DNA of 64,000 nucleotides from Sipunculus nudus (GCA_026874595.1 CM049311.1:65387953-65451952); one strand, 5' to 3'; shown: positions 52,301 to 56,960, counted from the first letter of the stretch. Made by a program: numbers and translations. Notes: generated by a model not told the origin, from the sequence alone.

Positions 52301-53015
52301 ATGGGAATTCAGGTAAAAATGAAAGTATTTGAATACCAGTGCAAATACTTTCAAAATGTATTCATGAATGCATTCATGAATATATTCTATAATATTATTT
52401 TAATAATCATTTCAGTTATATTTTACTAAAAAAATCAAATGATTCTCTTATTATTTTTAATAAAAATTATATTTGGCACAATATTTGTTATTAAATTTTA
52501 ATAAATAGTTAAACTCTTTATCTTATATGTGCTGCTTATCAGTTTTATGGCCAAGGCAAAATCTGTATGACAATGGCACTCCATTTGTTAATAAAATAAA
52601 TGAAATCAATCTCTTCCCTGTCTCCAAAGAAACTATCAAAATCATACATAAGCTTAACACTAACAACTCATAATACAGCTTATATTTATTTCCTCACAAA
52701 ACCAGCATGTGCCTCATTTCAAAATCATATTTTTTTATCTTATATAACAGCTGAGCGCCGTGACCCATAGGTCCCTTGTTTTGCAAGGGGGAGGTGGTCA
52801 ATGTAATAATTCCCAACCCCACACAGTATTCAGAGAATAAGATTTATATATTGCAAATTAAATATATTTATAAAAAGAATTATAGACTTTGGTTCCATTT
52901 ATGAGTTTACCATGAAATATTTTATCTAAACCTGAATATGAATTAACTTATACTCGAAACATAATATGTTATTATCCAAAACCTTTTAAGTAATTGTAAT
53001 ATGTATAAAATGTGA

Positions 53016-53080
<65 letters not shown>

Positions 53081-54300
53081 AAATGTCTCATACAGATGCT
53101 AAGAAATATATATATATATAATTATATATATATATATAAATAATTTAAAAGTAAATTAAAAACATAATTGTTCATGGAATATTTTTATGCCTAGTCATTT
53201 TGTACAATATTTTATACTATTGATAGTGAAATGTTTGAACATTTTAGTGGAATTTTTGAAGTTTTAACAGATAATTGAACTATTGACTTTTATATGTCTT
53301 ATTTAATACTGTCAGCTTCTGAATGTAATATTTAAGTCAACTGGACTTTAATTTTCATATTCTTACAATGCTATGTTTAATGATTGCTGATTGTATTCTA
53401 GTTATTTAATAGCGTTTTAGAGCATGTATCATCATGGATTTTACGCTTTATAAAATAAATTATTATTATTATTATATATGAATAATTATATTAATACAGA
53501 GGAATCAAATTTTGTCAGACATTTTTACAAAACAGTCTTACCTGATAAGTGCAGCAACATGTTGCACGATACTATATAGTAGAGAAATGTCTGACAAAAT
53601 TTAATTCCTCTTTATTTATATAATTATAAAGCTCTGGTGTCATACCATAGAGCACTTTATCAGTTGTTTAAGCAAACTGACGCTACTGTACCTGTCCATA
53701 CACTAGTCTCCTTCTGCTTAGTGAATTTAGTAAAAGTTCCAGTGACCTTTTTCTTTTTATTTACAACTAACTGACCACAAACCTGGCATCATCTGTTATG
53801 CTGCAGAAGTGTCATGTAACAATGATCTCCTGTTAGTTTTAATTTACAAAAAAATATACCACAAAGGTCACACTTGAATTCTAATTCACTGGATTATACA
53901 TTCTTATAATACTTTAATTAAATAATGAGCCTTCATTTTAATTATTGAATTTATAGTTTGGAGGTATATTCAGCATAGACCACATGCAATGTCATAGGTT
54001 ATTCTTGTCTGCTGAGCACCATTACTTAAGGACCACTTGTTTATTTCTTAAATTCAAATTTTATATTTGATATTTTTTTCATTTTTGTTTGCAGTTGAAG
54101 ATGAGCCCCCTAAGCTCCTTGCCATCAGTGAAAAGACAGTGAAGATGATATACATTGCTGAGAACAGCAGTCACACCTTGAATTCCCAGACGGCATCACT
54201 GGGGTTTACGTCATACACCTTCCTCTCCAGAGAACACATGTACTACATGGCCACAGGTCAAGGTCACATCAGGTCATGGGACGGCTCTAAAGTTGAACAT
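14822..54300 (+). CDS. ROS1: ROS1/Sevenless-like receptor tyrosine kinase, extracellular region, 23 exons, partial at both ends
   Basis: Gene-level entry; the exons are listed separately. The joined exons give 3546 nt, 1182 codons, with compatible phases at every junction and GT...AG introns throughout. Domains by residue from the first seen: Cys-rich N-terminus 9-57; FN3 at 70-168 and 168-260; YWTD-like beta-propeller 1 at about 265-555; FN3 at 556-650; propeller 2 at about 651-905; FN3 at 908-1012 and 1012-1114; start of propeller 3 at 1114-1182. This order is that of ROS1/Sevenless (family knowledge). More than ten N-X-S/T sequons suit an extracellular protein. Most FN3 boundaries coincide with phase-1 introns. 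Missing: the signal-peptide exon (expected upstream, joining in phase 0) and everything from mid-propeller 3 to the kinase (beyond 64000). The family transmits extracellular or cell-bound signals through a cytoplasmic kinase. The ligand here is unknown. Confidence 0.92.
15502..15540 (+). mobile_element. Decayed 3' end of hairpin-ended repeat
   Basis: CAGCTGAGCTTCATGACCCACGGGT followed by TACTAGTTTT resembles the family 3' terminus. No matching 5' hairpin lies nearby, so the copy is truncated or very old. Confidence 0.45.
17000..17182 (-). mobile_element. Pogo-like MITE remnant (minus orientation)
   Basis: Read on the minus strand from 17182 it begins TA CAGTGGAACTTTTCTGAAGACC, then 'CTCTAATAAGACCACCTGTC' and 'TTAATTGAGACAACCC'. 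These are typical in style for pogo/Tigger-derived non-autonomous ends. The other terminus is unclear. Confidence 0.4.
18334..18393 (+). CDS. ROS1: ROS1-like exon: Cys-rich N-terminus
   Basis: 60 bp, phase 0-0, acceptor TTTATTTTCAG, donor TGT|GTAAGT. It begins CKGACDRWENTSF and ends SCIGSC: four Cys and one Trp arranged like the C-x3-C-x-W...C-x3-C segment at the ROS1 N-terminus. NTS is a potential N-glycosylation site. Confidence 0.85.
18394..19015. other. Intron, 0.6 kb
   Basis: AT-rich, no recognised element. The minus-strand open frame near 18.66-18.99 kb is low-complexity translation of AT-rich sequence. Confidence 0.6.
19016..19045 (+). CDS. ROS1: ROS1-like microexon (30 bp)
   Basis: Thirty bases between acceptor TGATTTCAG and donor GAG|GTAAGT, phase 0-0, encoding DIKRLTNNNE. 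It falls between two Cys-rich segments whose human counterparts are joined by a shorter linker, so it could be skipped without breaking frame. The strong splice sites and the fit in phase support it; there is no conserved motif. Confidence 0.65.
19443..19823. mobile_element. MITE-like element with TIR TCCCCAGACAA and TA target duplication
   Basis: The left end TA-TCCCCAGACAA at 19441 is matched by an inverted right end TTGTCTGGGGA-TA ending 19825. The element is about 381 bp with TA on both sides. GGGATACTATGG also occurs directly near the left end (about 19458) and across the right end (about 19820). A 109-codon open frame spans most of it but has no recognisable transposase motif. The TA target is compatible with Tc1/mariner-type mobilisation (inference). 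Confidence 0.6.
19970..20030 (+). CDS. ROS1: ROS1-like exon: end of Cys-rich N-terminus
   Basis: 61 bp, phase 0 in, phase 1 out; acceptor TCTCATTGCAG, donor AAAG|GTATGT. It encodes VQYCKMGCKLADGIFIEKIK. C-x3-C followed by an acidic/hydrophobic stretch corresponds to the last Cys pair before the first FN3 in ROS1. Confidence 0.87.
20343..21107. mobile_element. Pogo/Tigger-like non-autonomous DNA transposon, 765 bp
   Basis: The left end TA|CAGTAGAGCGCCGT is matched at the right by ACGGCGCTTTACTG|TA (inverse CAGTAAAGCGCCGT, one mismatch in 14), with TA target duplication on both sides. Subterminal sequences rich in CCGAA/TTCGG (e.g. TTTCCGAAAATTTC at left, TTTTCCGAATGTTCG at right) extend the inverted similarity. 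This terminal style is characteristic of pogo/Tigger elements (family knowledge). Internal open frames under 80 codons show no recognised transposase motif, so it is probably non-mobile without a partner. It sits in the intron before the first FN3 exon. Confidence 0.85.
21170..21390 (+). CDS. ROS1: ROS1-like exon: first FN3 domain, main part
   Basis: 221 bp, phase 1 in, phase 0 out; acceptor TTTCTTTGCAG, donor AAG|GTGAGG. It opens EQFKNLTAPKPLTADITSTS and contains the FN3 strand-B Trp (VKFEWRAL) and the later Tyr-rich strand F (LQSYTSYK). NLT is a sequon. The domain is completed by the next exon. Confidence 0.92.
21459..21780. repeat. CA microsatellite and degenerate GAATTC-rich repeats
   Basis: A short (AC)n run (21459-21478) is followed by repeated blocks of the type CCTGGGAGAAATTAGAATT / CCCAGGAGGAATGAGGATTC. 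They resemble the cleaner 28-bp array at 22.15-22.29 kb in the same intron. Confidence 0.55.
22154..22291. repeat. 28-bp minisatellite with GGAATTCTCATTTTCCCA units
   Basis: About five units of 27-29 bp, each with GGAAAAAT, then GGAATTCTCAT and TTTCCCA. Opposed GGGAA/TTCCC blocks make each unit partly self-complementary. Directly followed by a long (TA)n tract. Open frames across it on both strands are repeat artefacts. Confidence 0.8.
22296..22357. repeat. (TA)n(CA)n microsatellite
   Basis: About 27 TA units followed by a short CACACACA run, in the intron between the two exons of FN3-1. Confidence 0.95.
22761..22839 (+). CDS. ROS1: ROS1-like exon: end of first FN3 domain
   Basis: 79 bp, phase 0 in, phase 1 out; acceptor TCTCATTTTCAG, donor TCAG|GTATTA. 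It begins ARVVLKGSKVISASPES and ends with the final FN3 strand (KVFRTKEAS), leading into the VPPGPP start of the next FN3. Confidence 0.9.
22932..23630 (+). mobile_element. Hairpin-ended interspersed repeat, copy 2 (699 bp)
   Basis: Starts TTTTAGAGCTCAGTTGAC...GTCATCCGAGCT (hairpin, diverged), then a CCGTCCGTTAACAGGGCATG stretch. It ends with GAGCTGAGCGATGTGACCAATGATCCCTTT, the diverged family 3' end. It matches the first ~700 bp of copy 1 with internal deletions. Confidence 0.75.
23631..24294. other. Intron stretch, nothing recognised
   Basis: AT-rich sequence between copy 2 of the hairpin-ended repeat and the 24.3-kb minisatellite. No gene or repeat recognised. Confidence 0.6.
24295..24530. 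repeat. Minisatellite, 16-19-bp unit (ATTCTCACAGAGAAAC)
   Basis: About 13 imperfect copies of CATTATTCTCACAGAGAAA, length-variable by a few bases. It ends about 250 bp before the acceptor of the FN3-2 exon. Two overlapping open frames of about 90 codons here are repeat artefacts. Confidence 0.9.
24779..25054 (+). CDS. ROS1: ROS1-like exon: complete second FN3 domain
   Basis: 276 bp, symmetric phase 1-1, so the whole FN3 module is a single exon. It opens VPPGPPTLVGVDSTSS; strand-B Trp is in FLEWQPPC; strand F/G reads STYQVELKAHNRYGGS; it ends INTTG across the junction. NIS is a sequon. Acceptor ATCAATTATAG; donor ACTACAG|GTAAAA. The donor sequence itself recurs many times in the minisatellite immediately downstream (see findings). 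Reading through the donor would reach TGA within five codons. Confidence 0.94.
25055..26268 (+). repeat. Minisatellite, ~34-bp unit, containing copies of the upstream splice donor
   Basis: About 35 imperfect units built around AGATGTATACATGAAACAC followed by TACAGGTAAAACT. It starts at the exon border: AACACTACAG|GTAAAAC at the exon end is itself a unit segment. Roughly 19 units keep ACAGGT; others have ACAAGT, ACATGT or ACTGGT. A run of variants at about 25153-25440 is repeated in the same order about 410 bp later, a higher-order duplication. No coding potential. Confidence 0.93.
26269..27749. other. Intron stretch, remainder of the FN3-2 to linker intron
   Basis: AT-rich. TACAGTGGATTCTGC at about 26503 and TACAGTGGTCTGTC at about 27065 resemble pogo-like termini but do not form a convincing inverted pair. 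A poly-A run lies just before the next acceptor region. Confidence 0.5.
27750..27815 (+). CDS. ROS1: ROS1-like exon: linker into propeller 1
   Basis: 66 bp, phase 1-1; acceptor TCTCACCCACAG, donor GCCG|GTGAGT. It begins EAVLVNGRERRDLCSDTYY. It fits the spacer between FN3-2 and the first propeller of ROS1-type receptors. Being symmetric, it could be skipped without frameshift. Confidence 0.82.
27816..28120. other. Intron, 305 bp
   Basis: No recognised element. Confidence 0.6.
28121..28246 (+). CDS. ROS1: ROS1-like exon: start of beta-propeller 1
   Basis: 126 bp, phase 1-1; acceptor ACATTATTTCAG, donor ACAG|GTAGGT. It reads AWEKEKVYVVYGTKRDVTMF at the start and ends IFTNEDDIT. VYVVYGTKRDV is a first-blade strand, and the end corresponds to the region preceding the ITGISVD-type strand of ROS1. 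Confidence 0.87.
28359..28410 (+). mobile_element. Truncated 5' end of hairpin-ended repeat
   Basis: TTTTTAGCCCAGCTGACTGAAAGT-AATCTGGGTTATA matches the family 5' hairpin, but no family body follows directly. Confidence 0.5.
28950..30110. repeat. Tandem repeat with 287-337-bp unit, about 3.5 copies
   Basis: Blocks starting near 'GTTAACAGGGCACAAATC' and carrying 'GGACCTAGAATCTT', 'AAAAATTTCATACAAAAACT' and 'GACTGGTGGCGCCACCTGTA' recur; GGCGCC of the last motif lies at 29225, 29562 and 29849. The third copy lacks about 50 bp, explaining the shorter step. The repeat at 48.2-49.2 kb contains related units. Confidence 0.85.
30200..33300. repeat. Tandem array of ~280-bp dimeric units, about 11 copies
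   Basis: The anchor TGTCCATCTGTTCATCTGCC or its variants occurs at about 30351, 30631, 30910, 31189, 31469, 31749, 32029, 32307, 32585, 32872 and 33150: steps of 278-280, once 287. Each unit is two related ~140-bp halves. Both halves contain a CTCATATCTC block, a TTGGATAGCTTT-type block and GGTGGCGCCACCT or GGTGGGGCCACCT. The halves are about equally spaced, so the palindromic motif recurs about every 140 bp. Central units are nearly identical; the 3' units are more diverged. Confidence 0.93.
33890..34077 (+). CDS. ROS1: ROS1-like exon: beta-propeller 1 blades
   Basis: 188 bp, phase 1 in, phase 0 out; acceptor TTAACGTTTCAG, donor AGT|GTAAGT. It contains VFVADLAKNLIRFSW (blade strand pair) and SLSVDWLYDDIYYSTSDS; the latter corresponds to the SISIDWLYxxMY segment typical of ROS1. 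NFS is a sequon. Confidence 0.94.
34078..35237. other. Intron, 1.2 kb
   Basis: AT-rich, no recognised repeat or gene. Confidence 0.6.
35238..35332 (+). CDS. ROS1: ROS1-like exon: beta-propeller 1 blades
   Basis: 95 bp, phase 0 in, phase 2 out; acceptor GTGCTTACAG, donor ACGG|GTAAAA. It begins ISLCNIDGEDCRIVREG and ends SILVDAYNG across the junction. The LVDAYNG + HLFW join with the next exon mirrors the VADSYNGYVFY segment of ROS1. Confidence 0.93.
35595..36345 (+). repeat. Diverged copy of the ~280-bp repeat units
   Basis: Contains ACCTCTGACCTATCCTCTTTGC, 'CATATCTTGGGACTGATTTGACCAAT', 'CTGATGGCGCCATCTACAACC' and 'GGTGGTGCCACCTGC', the same blocks as the 30.2-33.3-kb array but about 3 units long and more decayed. 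Ends near ACCAATATTCTAGTT. Confidence 0.7.
36346..37104. other. Intron stretch, nothing recognised
   Basis: AT-rich end of the intron before the large propeller exon. A small local duplication around 'AGAGCCATCTGTTATCAGACC' (about 36548-36590) is the only structure seen. Confidence 0.55.
37105..37517 (+). CDS. ROS1: ROS1-like exon: beta-propeller 1, last blades (largest exon)
   Basis: 413 bp, phase 2 in, phase 1 out; acceptor TTTCTCTTTCAG, donor CCAG|GTAAGA. It contains HLFWSGPNEGIYQLFL, the ITAFMVNYRENLLYFP blade, AMAWVGKVFYIHS, and ends IHDLNVWHPAAQPVPG. The end corresponds to the ROS1 propeller exit just before the third FN3. NIT is a sequon. Confidence 0.94.
37745..37812 (+). CDS. ROS1: Possible alternative terminal exon of the ROS1-like gene
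   Basis: An acceptor (TGATTTCCTTTAG) is followed by a frame open in the phase 1 left by the exon ending 37517. It encodes 22 residues after the junction Gly, beginning ISGMSLADFIKKN and ending CRPIGP before TAG at 37810-37812. AATAAA lies at 38203. If used, it would end the protein after propeller 1 and give a secreted fragment of about 580 residues. A short open frame behind a fair acceptor may be chance. Confidence 0.25.
37813..39084. other. Intron stretch, propeller 1 to FN3-3
   Basis: AT-rich; AATAAA at 38203. Nothing else recognised. Confidence 0.55.
39085..39168 (+). CDS. ROS1: ROS1-like exon: first part of third FN3 domain
   Basis: 84 bp, phase 1-1; acceptor GCTTTGTACAG, donor AGAG|GTATAT. 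It begins VPLNVPKKVGALCMETSL and includes the FN3 strand-B Trp (LQISWQYTSYR). Confidence 0.92.
39169..39602. other. Intron, 0.4 kb, splitting FN3-3
   Basis: No recognised element. Confidence 0.6.
39603..39800 (+). CDS. ROS1: ROS1-like exon: rest of third FN3 domain
   Basis: 198 bp, phase 1-1; acceptor AATTTACCCTAG, donor ACAG|GTAATT. It contains GLRYEVELSGDMTRNVT and LPGKLYHVRVRAVSLEGPG followed by TWS. The L-P-x-x-x-Y-x-V-R-V-R-A pattern is the FN3 F-strand, and GPGTWSE is close to the GPGPWSE of ROS1. NVT is a sequon. Minus-strand open frames here are shadows. Confidence 0.94.
39801..40821. other. Intron stretch before copy 4 of the hairpin-ended repeat
   Basis: No recognised gene or repeat. 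Two minus-strand open frames (about 65-98 codons) have no domain and no splice context. Confidence 0.55.
40822..42430 (+). mobile_element. Hairpin-ended interspersed repeat, copy 4, 5' part
   Basis: Starts TTTTTAGCTCAGCTGAC-TATAA-GTCATCTGAGCT, then GTCCGTCGTC and repeated GTCTGTCTGTCCGTCC. The body matches copies 1 and 5, and a second internal stretch around 41.63-42.2 kb repeats the 'TAGATGTCTCCAAAATTCCC' to 'GCACACATAAGG' body, i.e. a partial internal duplication. The matching 3' part lies at 43.68-44.33 kb, separated by unrelated sequence. Confidence 0.72.
42858..42875 (+). promoter_or_regulatory. Heat-shock element, four half-sites
   Basis: GAAggTTCtaGAGaaTTC: half-sites at 42858, 42863, 42868 and 42873 with exact 5-bp spacing; one base differs from nGAAn (GAG). 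Confidence 0.6.
42953..42975 (+). promoter_or_regulatory. Heat-shock element, five half-sites
   Basis: Half-sites TTC 42953, GAG 42958, TTC 42963, GAA 42968 and TTC 42973, alternating with exact 5-bp spacing and one mismatch. This is the consensus arrangement bound by trimeric HSF (family knowledge). It ends 11 bp before a TATA box. Confidence 0.7.
42987..42994 (+). promoter_or_regulatory. TATA box (TATAAATA)
   Basis: TATAAATA followed by a GGGCGG motif, directly downstream of the five-unit heat-shock element. Predicted start would be around 43020. It points in the same direction as the host gene. Confidence 0.6.
43682..44334 (+). mobile_element. Hairpin-ended repeat, copy 4, 3' part with duplicated terminus
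   Basis: Matches the last ~600 bp of copy 1, from TTCTGGATTCTCAACACC to the 3' end. The terminal block 'CAGCTGAGCGCC' to 'CATAGGTCCCTTGTTT' occurs twice in tandem, ending near 44288 and 44334 (46-bp period). Confidence 0.78.
44501..44608 (+). CDS. ROS1: ROS1-like exon: start of beta-propeller 2
   Basis: 108 bp, phase 1-1; acceptor TCTTTGCTTCAG, donor AGAG|GTTAGT. It begins EPHLVLTDGYKVFESKLNG, the FN3-to-propeller transition, matching the EPPFIMAVKEDGL-type start of ROS1 propeller 2. It ends with two Cys (TCQDCYIR) that may be disulphide-bonded. Confidence 0.9.
44609..44942. other. Intron, 334 bp
   Basis: AT-rich, nothing recognised. Confidence 0.6.
44943..45109 (+). CDS. ROS1: ROS1-like exon: beta-propeller 2 blades
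   Basis: 167 bp, phase 1 in, phase 0 out; acceptor TCACGTTTCAG, donor GGG|GTAACT (weaker than its neighbours). It contains LIWTTENGRLFYLSDKG and AFDWLGKKVYWWSESEAG, two YWTD-type strands; AFDWLGKKVYW parallels the AFEWLGHFLYW of ROS1. Confidence 0.92.
45110..46123. other. Intron, 1.0 kb, with a ~150-bp tandem duplication
   Basis: Between about 45.52 and 45.88 kb a block with 'TCTCAACAACAACATGCTTG' and 'CAGGGATGATGGGTAACC' recurs about 150 bp later as 'TCTCAACAAGAACATGCTTC' and 'TAGGGATGATTGGTACC'. It starts with a GTCTGTCTGTCCTTCCGTC stretch like other dispersed repeats here. The 128-codon plus-strand frame across it is repeat-derived. Confidence 0.65.
46124..46458 (+). CDS. ROS1: ROS1-like exon: beta-propeller 2 blades
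   Basis: 335 bp, phase 0 in, phase 2 out; acceptor TTTTTCTACAG, donor GCAG|GTAAGA. It contains IYRCDLACERPEYVYRG, SLAVDSLKGLLYWASRD and GLTLDLATGTLYWSIQQ. The paired (A/T)-V/L-D...G-x-L-Y-W strands are YWTD-family signatures and align with the two equivalent ROS1 blades. Confidence 0.95.
46459..46935. other. Intron, 0.5 kb
   Basis: AT-rich, nothing recognised. Confidence 0.6.
46936..47099 (+). CDS. ROS1: ROS1-like exon: end of beta-propeller 2
   Basis: 164 bp, phase 2 in, phase 1 out; acceptor TCATTTGCAG, donor CCAG|GTACGC. It contains FLQLVENHFFILG (last blade) and ends MALRHPSLSPYPG, the propeller exit. A minus-strand open frame over it is a shadow. Confidence 0.92.
47100..47538. other. 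Intron, 0.4 kb
   Basis: AT-rich, nothing recognised. Confidence 0.6.
47539..47717 (+). CDS. ROS1: ROS1-like exon: first part of fourth FN3 domain
   Basis: 179 bp, phase 1 in, phase 0 out; acceptor GATTATTTTCAG, donor AAT|GTGAGT. It begins DGLDSSSTRVIPKMVHGST and contains ILVSWAHSYISYGDLFYNV. The strand-B Trp and the Y-N-V strand C match the ILW...WGVVFYSVEF segment of ROS1. Confidence 0.92.
47718..48063. other. Intron, 346 bp
   Basis: Nothing recognised; the open frame that runs from it into the next exon is intron read-through. Confidence 0.6.
48064..48196 (+). CDS. ROS1: ROS1-like exon: rest of fourth FN3 domain
   Basis: 133 bp, phase 0 in, phase 1 out; acceptor GTGTTTTTATCAG, donor TCAG|GTTAGA. 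It reads NLLKPYSTVKVSVRAYSLWG and ends ATLKTPMSG; L-x-P-Y-S-x-x-x-V-x-V-R-A is the FN3 F-strand. NFT is a sequon. Confidence 0.94.
48215..49207 (+). mobile_element. Hairpin-ended interspersed repeat, copy 5 (993 bp), lying 18 bp after a splice donor
   Basis: The 5' end TTTTTAGTTCAGCTGAC-AGAAT-GTCATCTGAGCT, then GTCTGTCTGTCCATCTGTCC; the 3' end TTAGCTGAGAGCCATGGCCCCTGGGTCACTTGTT. The interior has two or three units of the ~300-bp type (CCATGAAAAATCTCCTTGGAAACC; GACTGGTGGTGCCAGC), related to the 28.95-30.1-kb array rather than to copies 1 and 6. Confidence 0.75.
49490..49731 (+). CDS. ROS1: ROS1-like exon: fifth FN3 domain, main part
   Basis: 242 bp, phase 1 in, phase 0 out; acceptor TTTTCATTTCAG, donor AAG|GTTAGT. 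It begins VPSAPNNLKAYTYYNRT and contains IYVFWSKPHSSNGALKKYNL. VPSAP-N and the F-x-W-x-K-P-x-x-x-N-G-x-L-x-K segment match ROS1 closely, a good anchor for orthology. NRT, NVT and NQT are sequons. Confidence 0.95.
49732..50550. other. Intron, 0.8 kb
   Basis: AT-rich, nothing recognised. Confidence 0.6.
50551..50614 (+). CDS. ROS1: ROS1-like exon: end of fifth FN3 domain
   Basis: 64 bp, phase 0 in, phase 1 out; acceptor TTTGATTTTCAG, donor TCAG|GTAAAG. It encodes LEACTEVGCGKQTPVVNINT plus Ser, the last FN3 strands. Two Cys flank the E-V-G turn. Confidence 0.88.
50634..50664. repeat. (GATAA)n pentanucleotide microsatellite
   Basis: Five to six GATAA copies about 20 bp after the donor. A TAAATAAATAG-type AT-rich tract follows at about 50.72-50.79 kb. 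Confidence 0.85.
51209..52782 (+). mobile_element. Hairpin-ended interspersed repeat, copy 6 (1.57 kb)
   Basis: Starts TTTTTAGCTCAGCTGAC-TATAA-GTCACCTGAGCT and GTCCGTCGTCCGGCCGTCCG; ends CAGCTGAGCGCCGTGACCCATAGG then TCCCTTGTTTT. Nearly identical to copy 1 over long stretches, so both spread recently. It lacks about 690 bp present in copy 1 (junction near GTATTGCTATATACCAGAC) and has about 75 bp that copy 1 lacks. Poly-C here is about 9 bases against 18 in copy 1. Its open frames are also present in copy 1 and lack domains. Confidence 0.82.
53020..53077. repeat. (TA)n microsatellite
   Basis: About 28 TA units, with a second shorter TA tract at about 53107-53139. Confidence 0.95.
53482..53626. 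mobile_element. Palindromic MITE-like element with long terminal hairpin
   Basis: The left arm 53499-53524 and right arm 53585-53610 are inverted copies of 26 bp (core TTTGTCAGACATTT / AAATGTCTGACAAA) with one or two mismatches. TAATTATAT / ATATAATTA extend the pairing outward. The centre holds GCAACATGTTGC, a perfect palindrome near 53554-53565. An (ATT)n tract precedes it. The whole could fold into one long hairpin. Classification unknown. Confidence 0.7.
53627..54094. other. Intron stretch before the propeller 3 exon
   Basis: AT-rich. CTGCTGAGCACCATTACTTAAGG then ACCACTTGTTTAT near 54010-54045 may be a decayed 3' end of the hairpin-ended family. Confidence 0.45.
54095..54300 (+). CDS. ROS1: ROS1-like exon: start of beta-propeller 3 (last exon in window)
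   Basis: 206 bp, phase 1 in, phase 0 out; acceptor TTTTTGTTTGCAG, donor CAT|GTAAGT. It opens VEDEPPKLLAISEKTVKMIY and contains YTFLSREHMYYMATGQGHI, the first blade strands of the third propeller as in ROS1. NSS is a sequon. The next exon must be beyond 64000, so this intron exceeds 9.7 kb. Confidence 0.92.
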
Positions 54301-54413
54301 GTAAGTCAGCAGAGAGCTGATATTTTAGTTTTATTCTGTGCAAAAGTGTGAACAAATTATATTTTGTCCATATTATTAATTAGTTGGTTGGTATATGTAC
54401 CCTTTTCATACAT
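54301..54413. other. Unique start of the last intron
   Basis: About 110 bp of ordinary AT-rich intron between the donor and the satellite. Confidence 0.7.
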
Positions 54414-56960
54414 CAGGGGTGCACACTGATCAGACATACACACACACACTAGACACACACTGATCAGACATACATGCACACACAAGACACACACTGATCA
54501 GACATACACGCACACACTAGACACACACTGATCAGACATACACGCACACACTAGACACACACTGATCAGACATACACGCACAAACTAGACACACACTGAT
54601 CAGACATACAGGCACACACTAGACACACTGATCAGACATACACGCACACACTAGACACACACTGATCAGACATACATGCACACACAAACACACACTGATC
54701 AGACATACACACACACACTAGACACACACTGATCAGACATACACGCATACAATAGACACACTGATCAGACATACATGCACACACAAATACACACTGATCA
54801 GACATACAGGCAAACACTAGACACACACTGATCAGACATACACACACACACTAGACACACACTGATCAGACATACACAAATACACTAGACACACTGATCA
54901 GACATACACGCACACACAAACACACACTGATCAGACATACGGGCACACACTAGACACACACTGATCAGACATACACACACACTAGACACACACTGATCAG
55001 ACATACACGCACACACTAGACACACACTGATCTGACATACATGCACAGACTAGACGCACACTGATCAGACATACAGGCACACACTAGACACACACTGATC
55101 AGACATACAGGCACACACTAGACACACACTGATCAGACATACACACACACACTAGACACACACTGATCAGACATACACGCACACACTAGACACACTGATC
55201 AGACATACACGCACACACTAGACACACACTGATCAGACATACACGCACACACTAGACACACACTGATCAGACATACACGCACACCAGACACACTGACACA
55301 CTGATCAGACATACATGCACACACTAGACACGCACTGATCAGACATACACGCACTCACTAGACACACACTGATCAGACATACACGCACACACTAGACACA
55401 CACTGATCAGACATACACGCACACACTAGACACACACTGATCAGACATACACGCACACACTAGACACACACTGATCAGACATACACGCACACACTAGACA
55501 CACACTGATCAGACATACACGCACACACTAGACACACTGATCAGACATATACGCACACACTAGACACACACTGATCAGACATGCAGGCACACACTAGACA
55601 CACTGATCAGACATACATGCACACACTAGACACACACTGATCAGACATACAGGCACACACTAGACACACACTGATCAGACATACACGCACACACTAGACA
55701 CACACTGATCAGACATACACGCACACACTAGACACACACTGATCAGACATACATGCACACACTAGACACACACTGATCAGACATACACACACACTAGACA
55801 CACACTGACACACTGATCAGACATACATGCACACACTAGACACGCACTGATCAGACATACATGACTCACTAGACACACACTGATCAGACATACACACACA
55901 CACTAGACACACACTGATCAGACATACATGCACACACTAGACACACACTTATCAGACATACATGCACACACTAGACACACACTGATCAGACATACACGCA
56001 CACACTAGACACACACTGATCAGACATACACGCACACACTAGACACACACTGATCAGACATACACGCACACACTAGACACACACTGATCAGACATACACG
56101 CACACACTAGACACACACTGATCAGACATACATGCACACACTAGACACACACTGATCAGACATACACACACACACTAGACACACACTGATCAGACATACA
56201 CGCACACACTAGACACACACTGATCAGACATACACGCACACACTAGACACACTGATCAGACATACATGCACACACTAGACACACACTGATCAGACATACA
56301 CACACACACAAACACACACTGATCAGACATACATGCACACACTGATCAGGCATACACGCACACACTAGACACACACTGATCAGACATACACACACACACA
56401 AACACACACTGATCAGACATACATGCACACACTAGACACACACTGATCAGACATACATGCACACACTAGACACACACTGATCAGACATACACGCACACAA
56501 AAACACACTGATCAGACATACAGGCACACACTAGACACACACTGATCAGACATACACACACACACTAGACACACACTGATCAGACATACACACACACACA
56601 AACACACACTGATCAGACATACATGCATACACTAGACACACACTGATCAGACATACACGCACACACTAGACACACACTGATCAGACATACACGCACACAC
56701 TAGACACACACTGATCAGACATACAGGCACACACTAGACACACACTGATCAGACATACACACACACACTAGACACACACTGATCAGACATACACGCACAC
56801 ACTAGACAAACTGATCAGACATACATGCACACACTAGACACATACTGATCAGACATACACGCACACAAAAACACACACTGATCAGACATACAGGCACACA
56901 CTAGACACAAACTGATCAGACATATACACACACACACTAGACACACACCGATCAGACATA
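54414..56960. repeat. Satellite block A1: 32-bp units
   Basis: About 80 tandem units. The unit reads ACACACTGATCAGACATACA followed by CGCACACACTAG, with variants ATGCAC, AGGCAC and ACACAC in the middle and occasional loss of AC pairs. CTGATCAG, an 8-bp palindrome containing a BclI site, is kept in nearly every unit. The plus strand is very rich in A and C. Long minus-strand frames rich in Cys, Val and Ser are artefacts of stop-free repeats. Confidence 0.97.
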
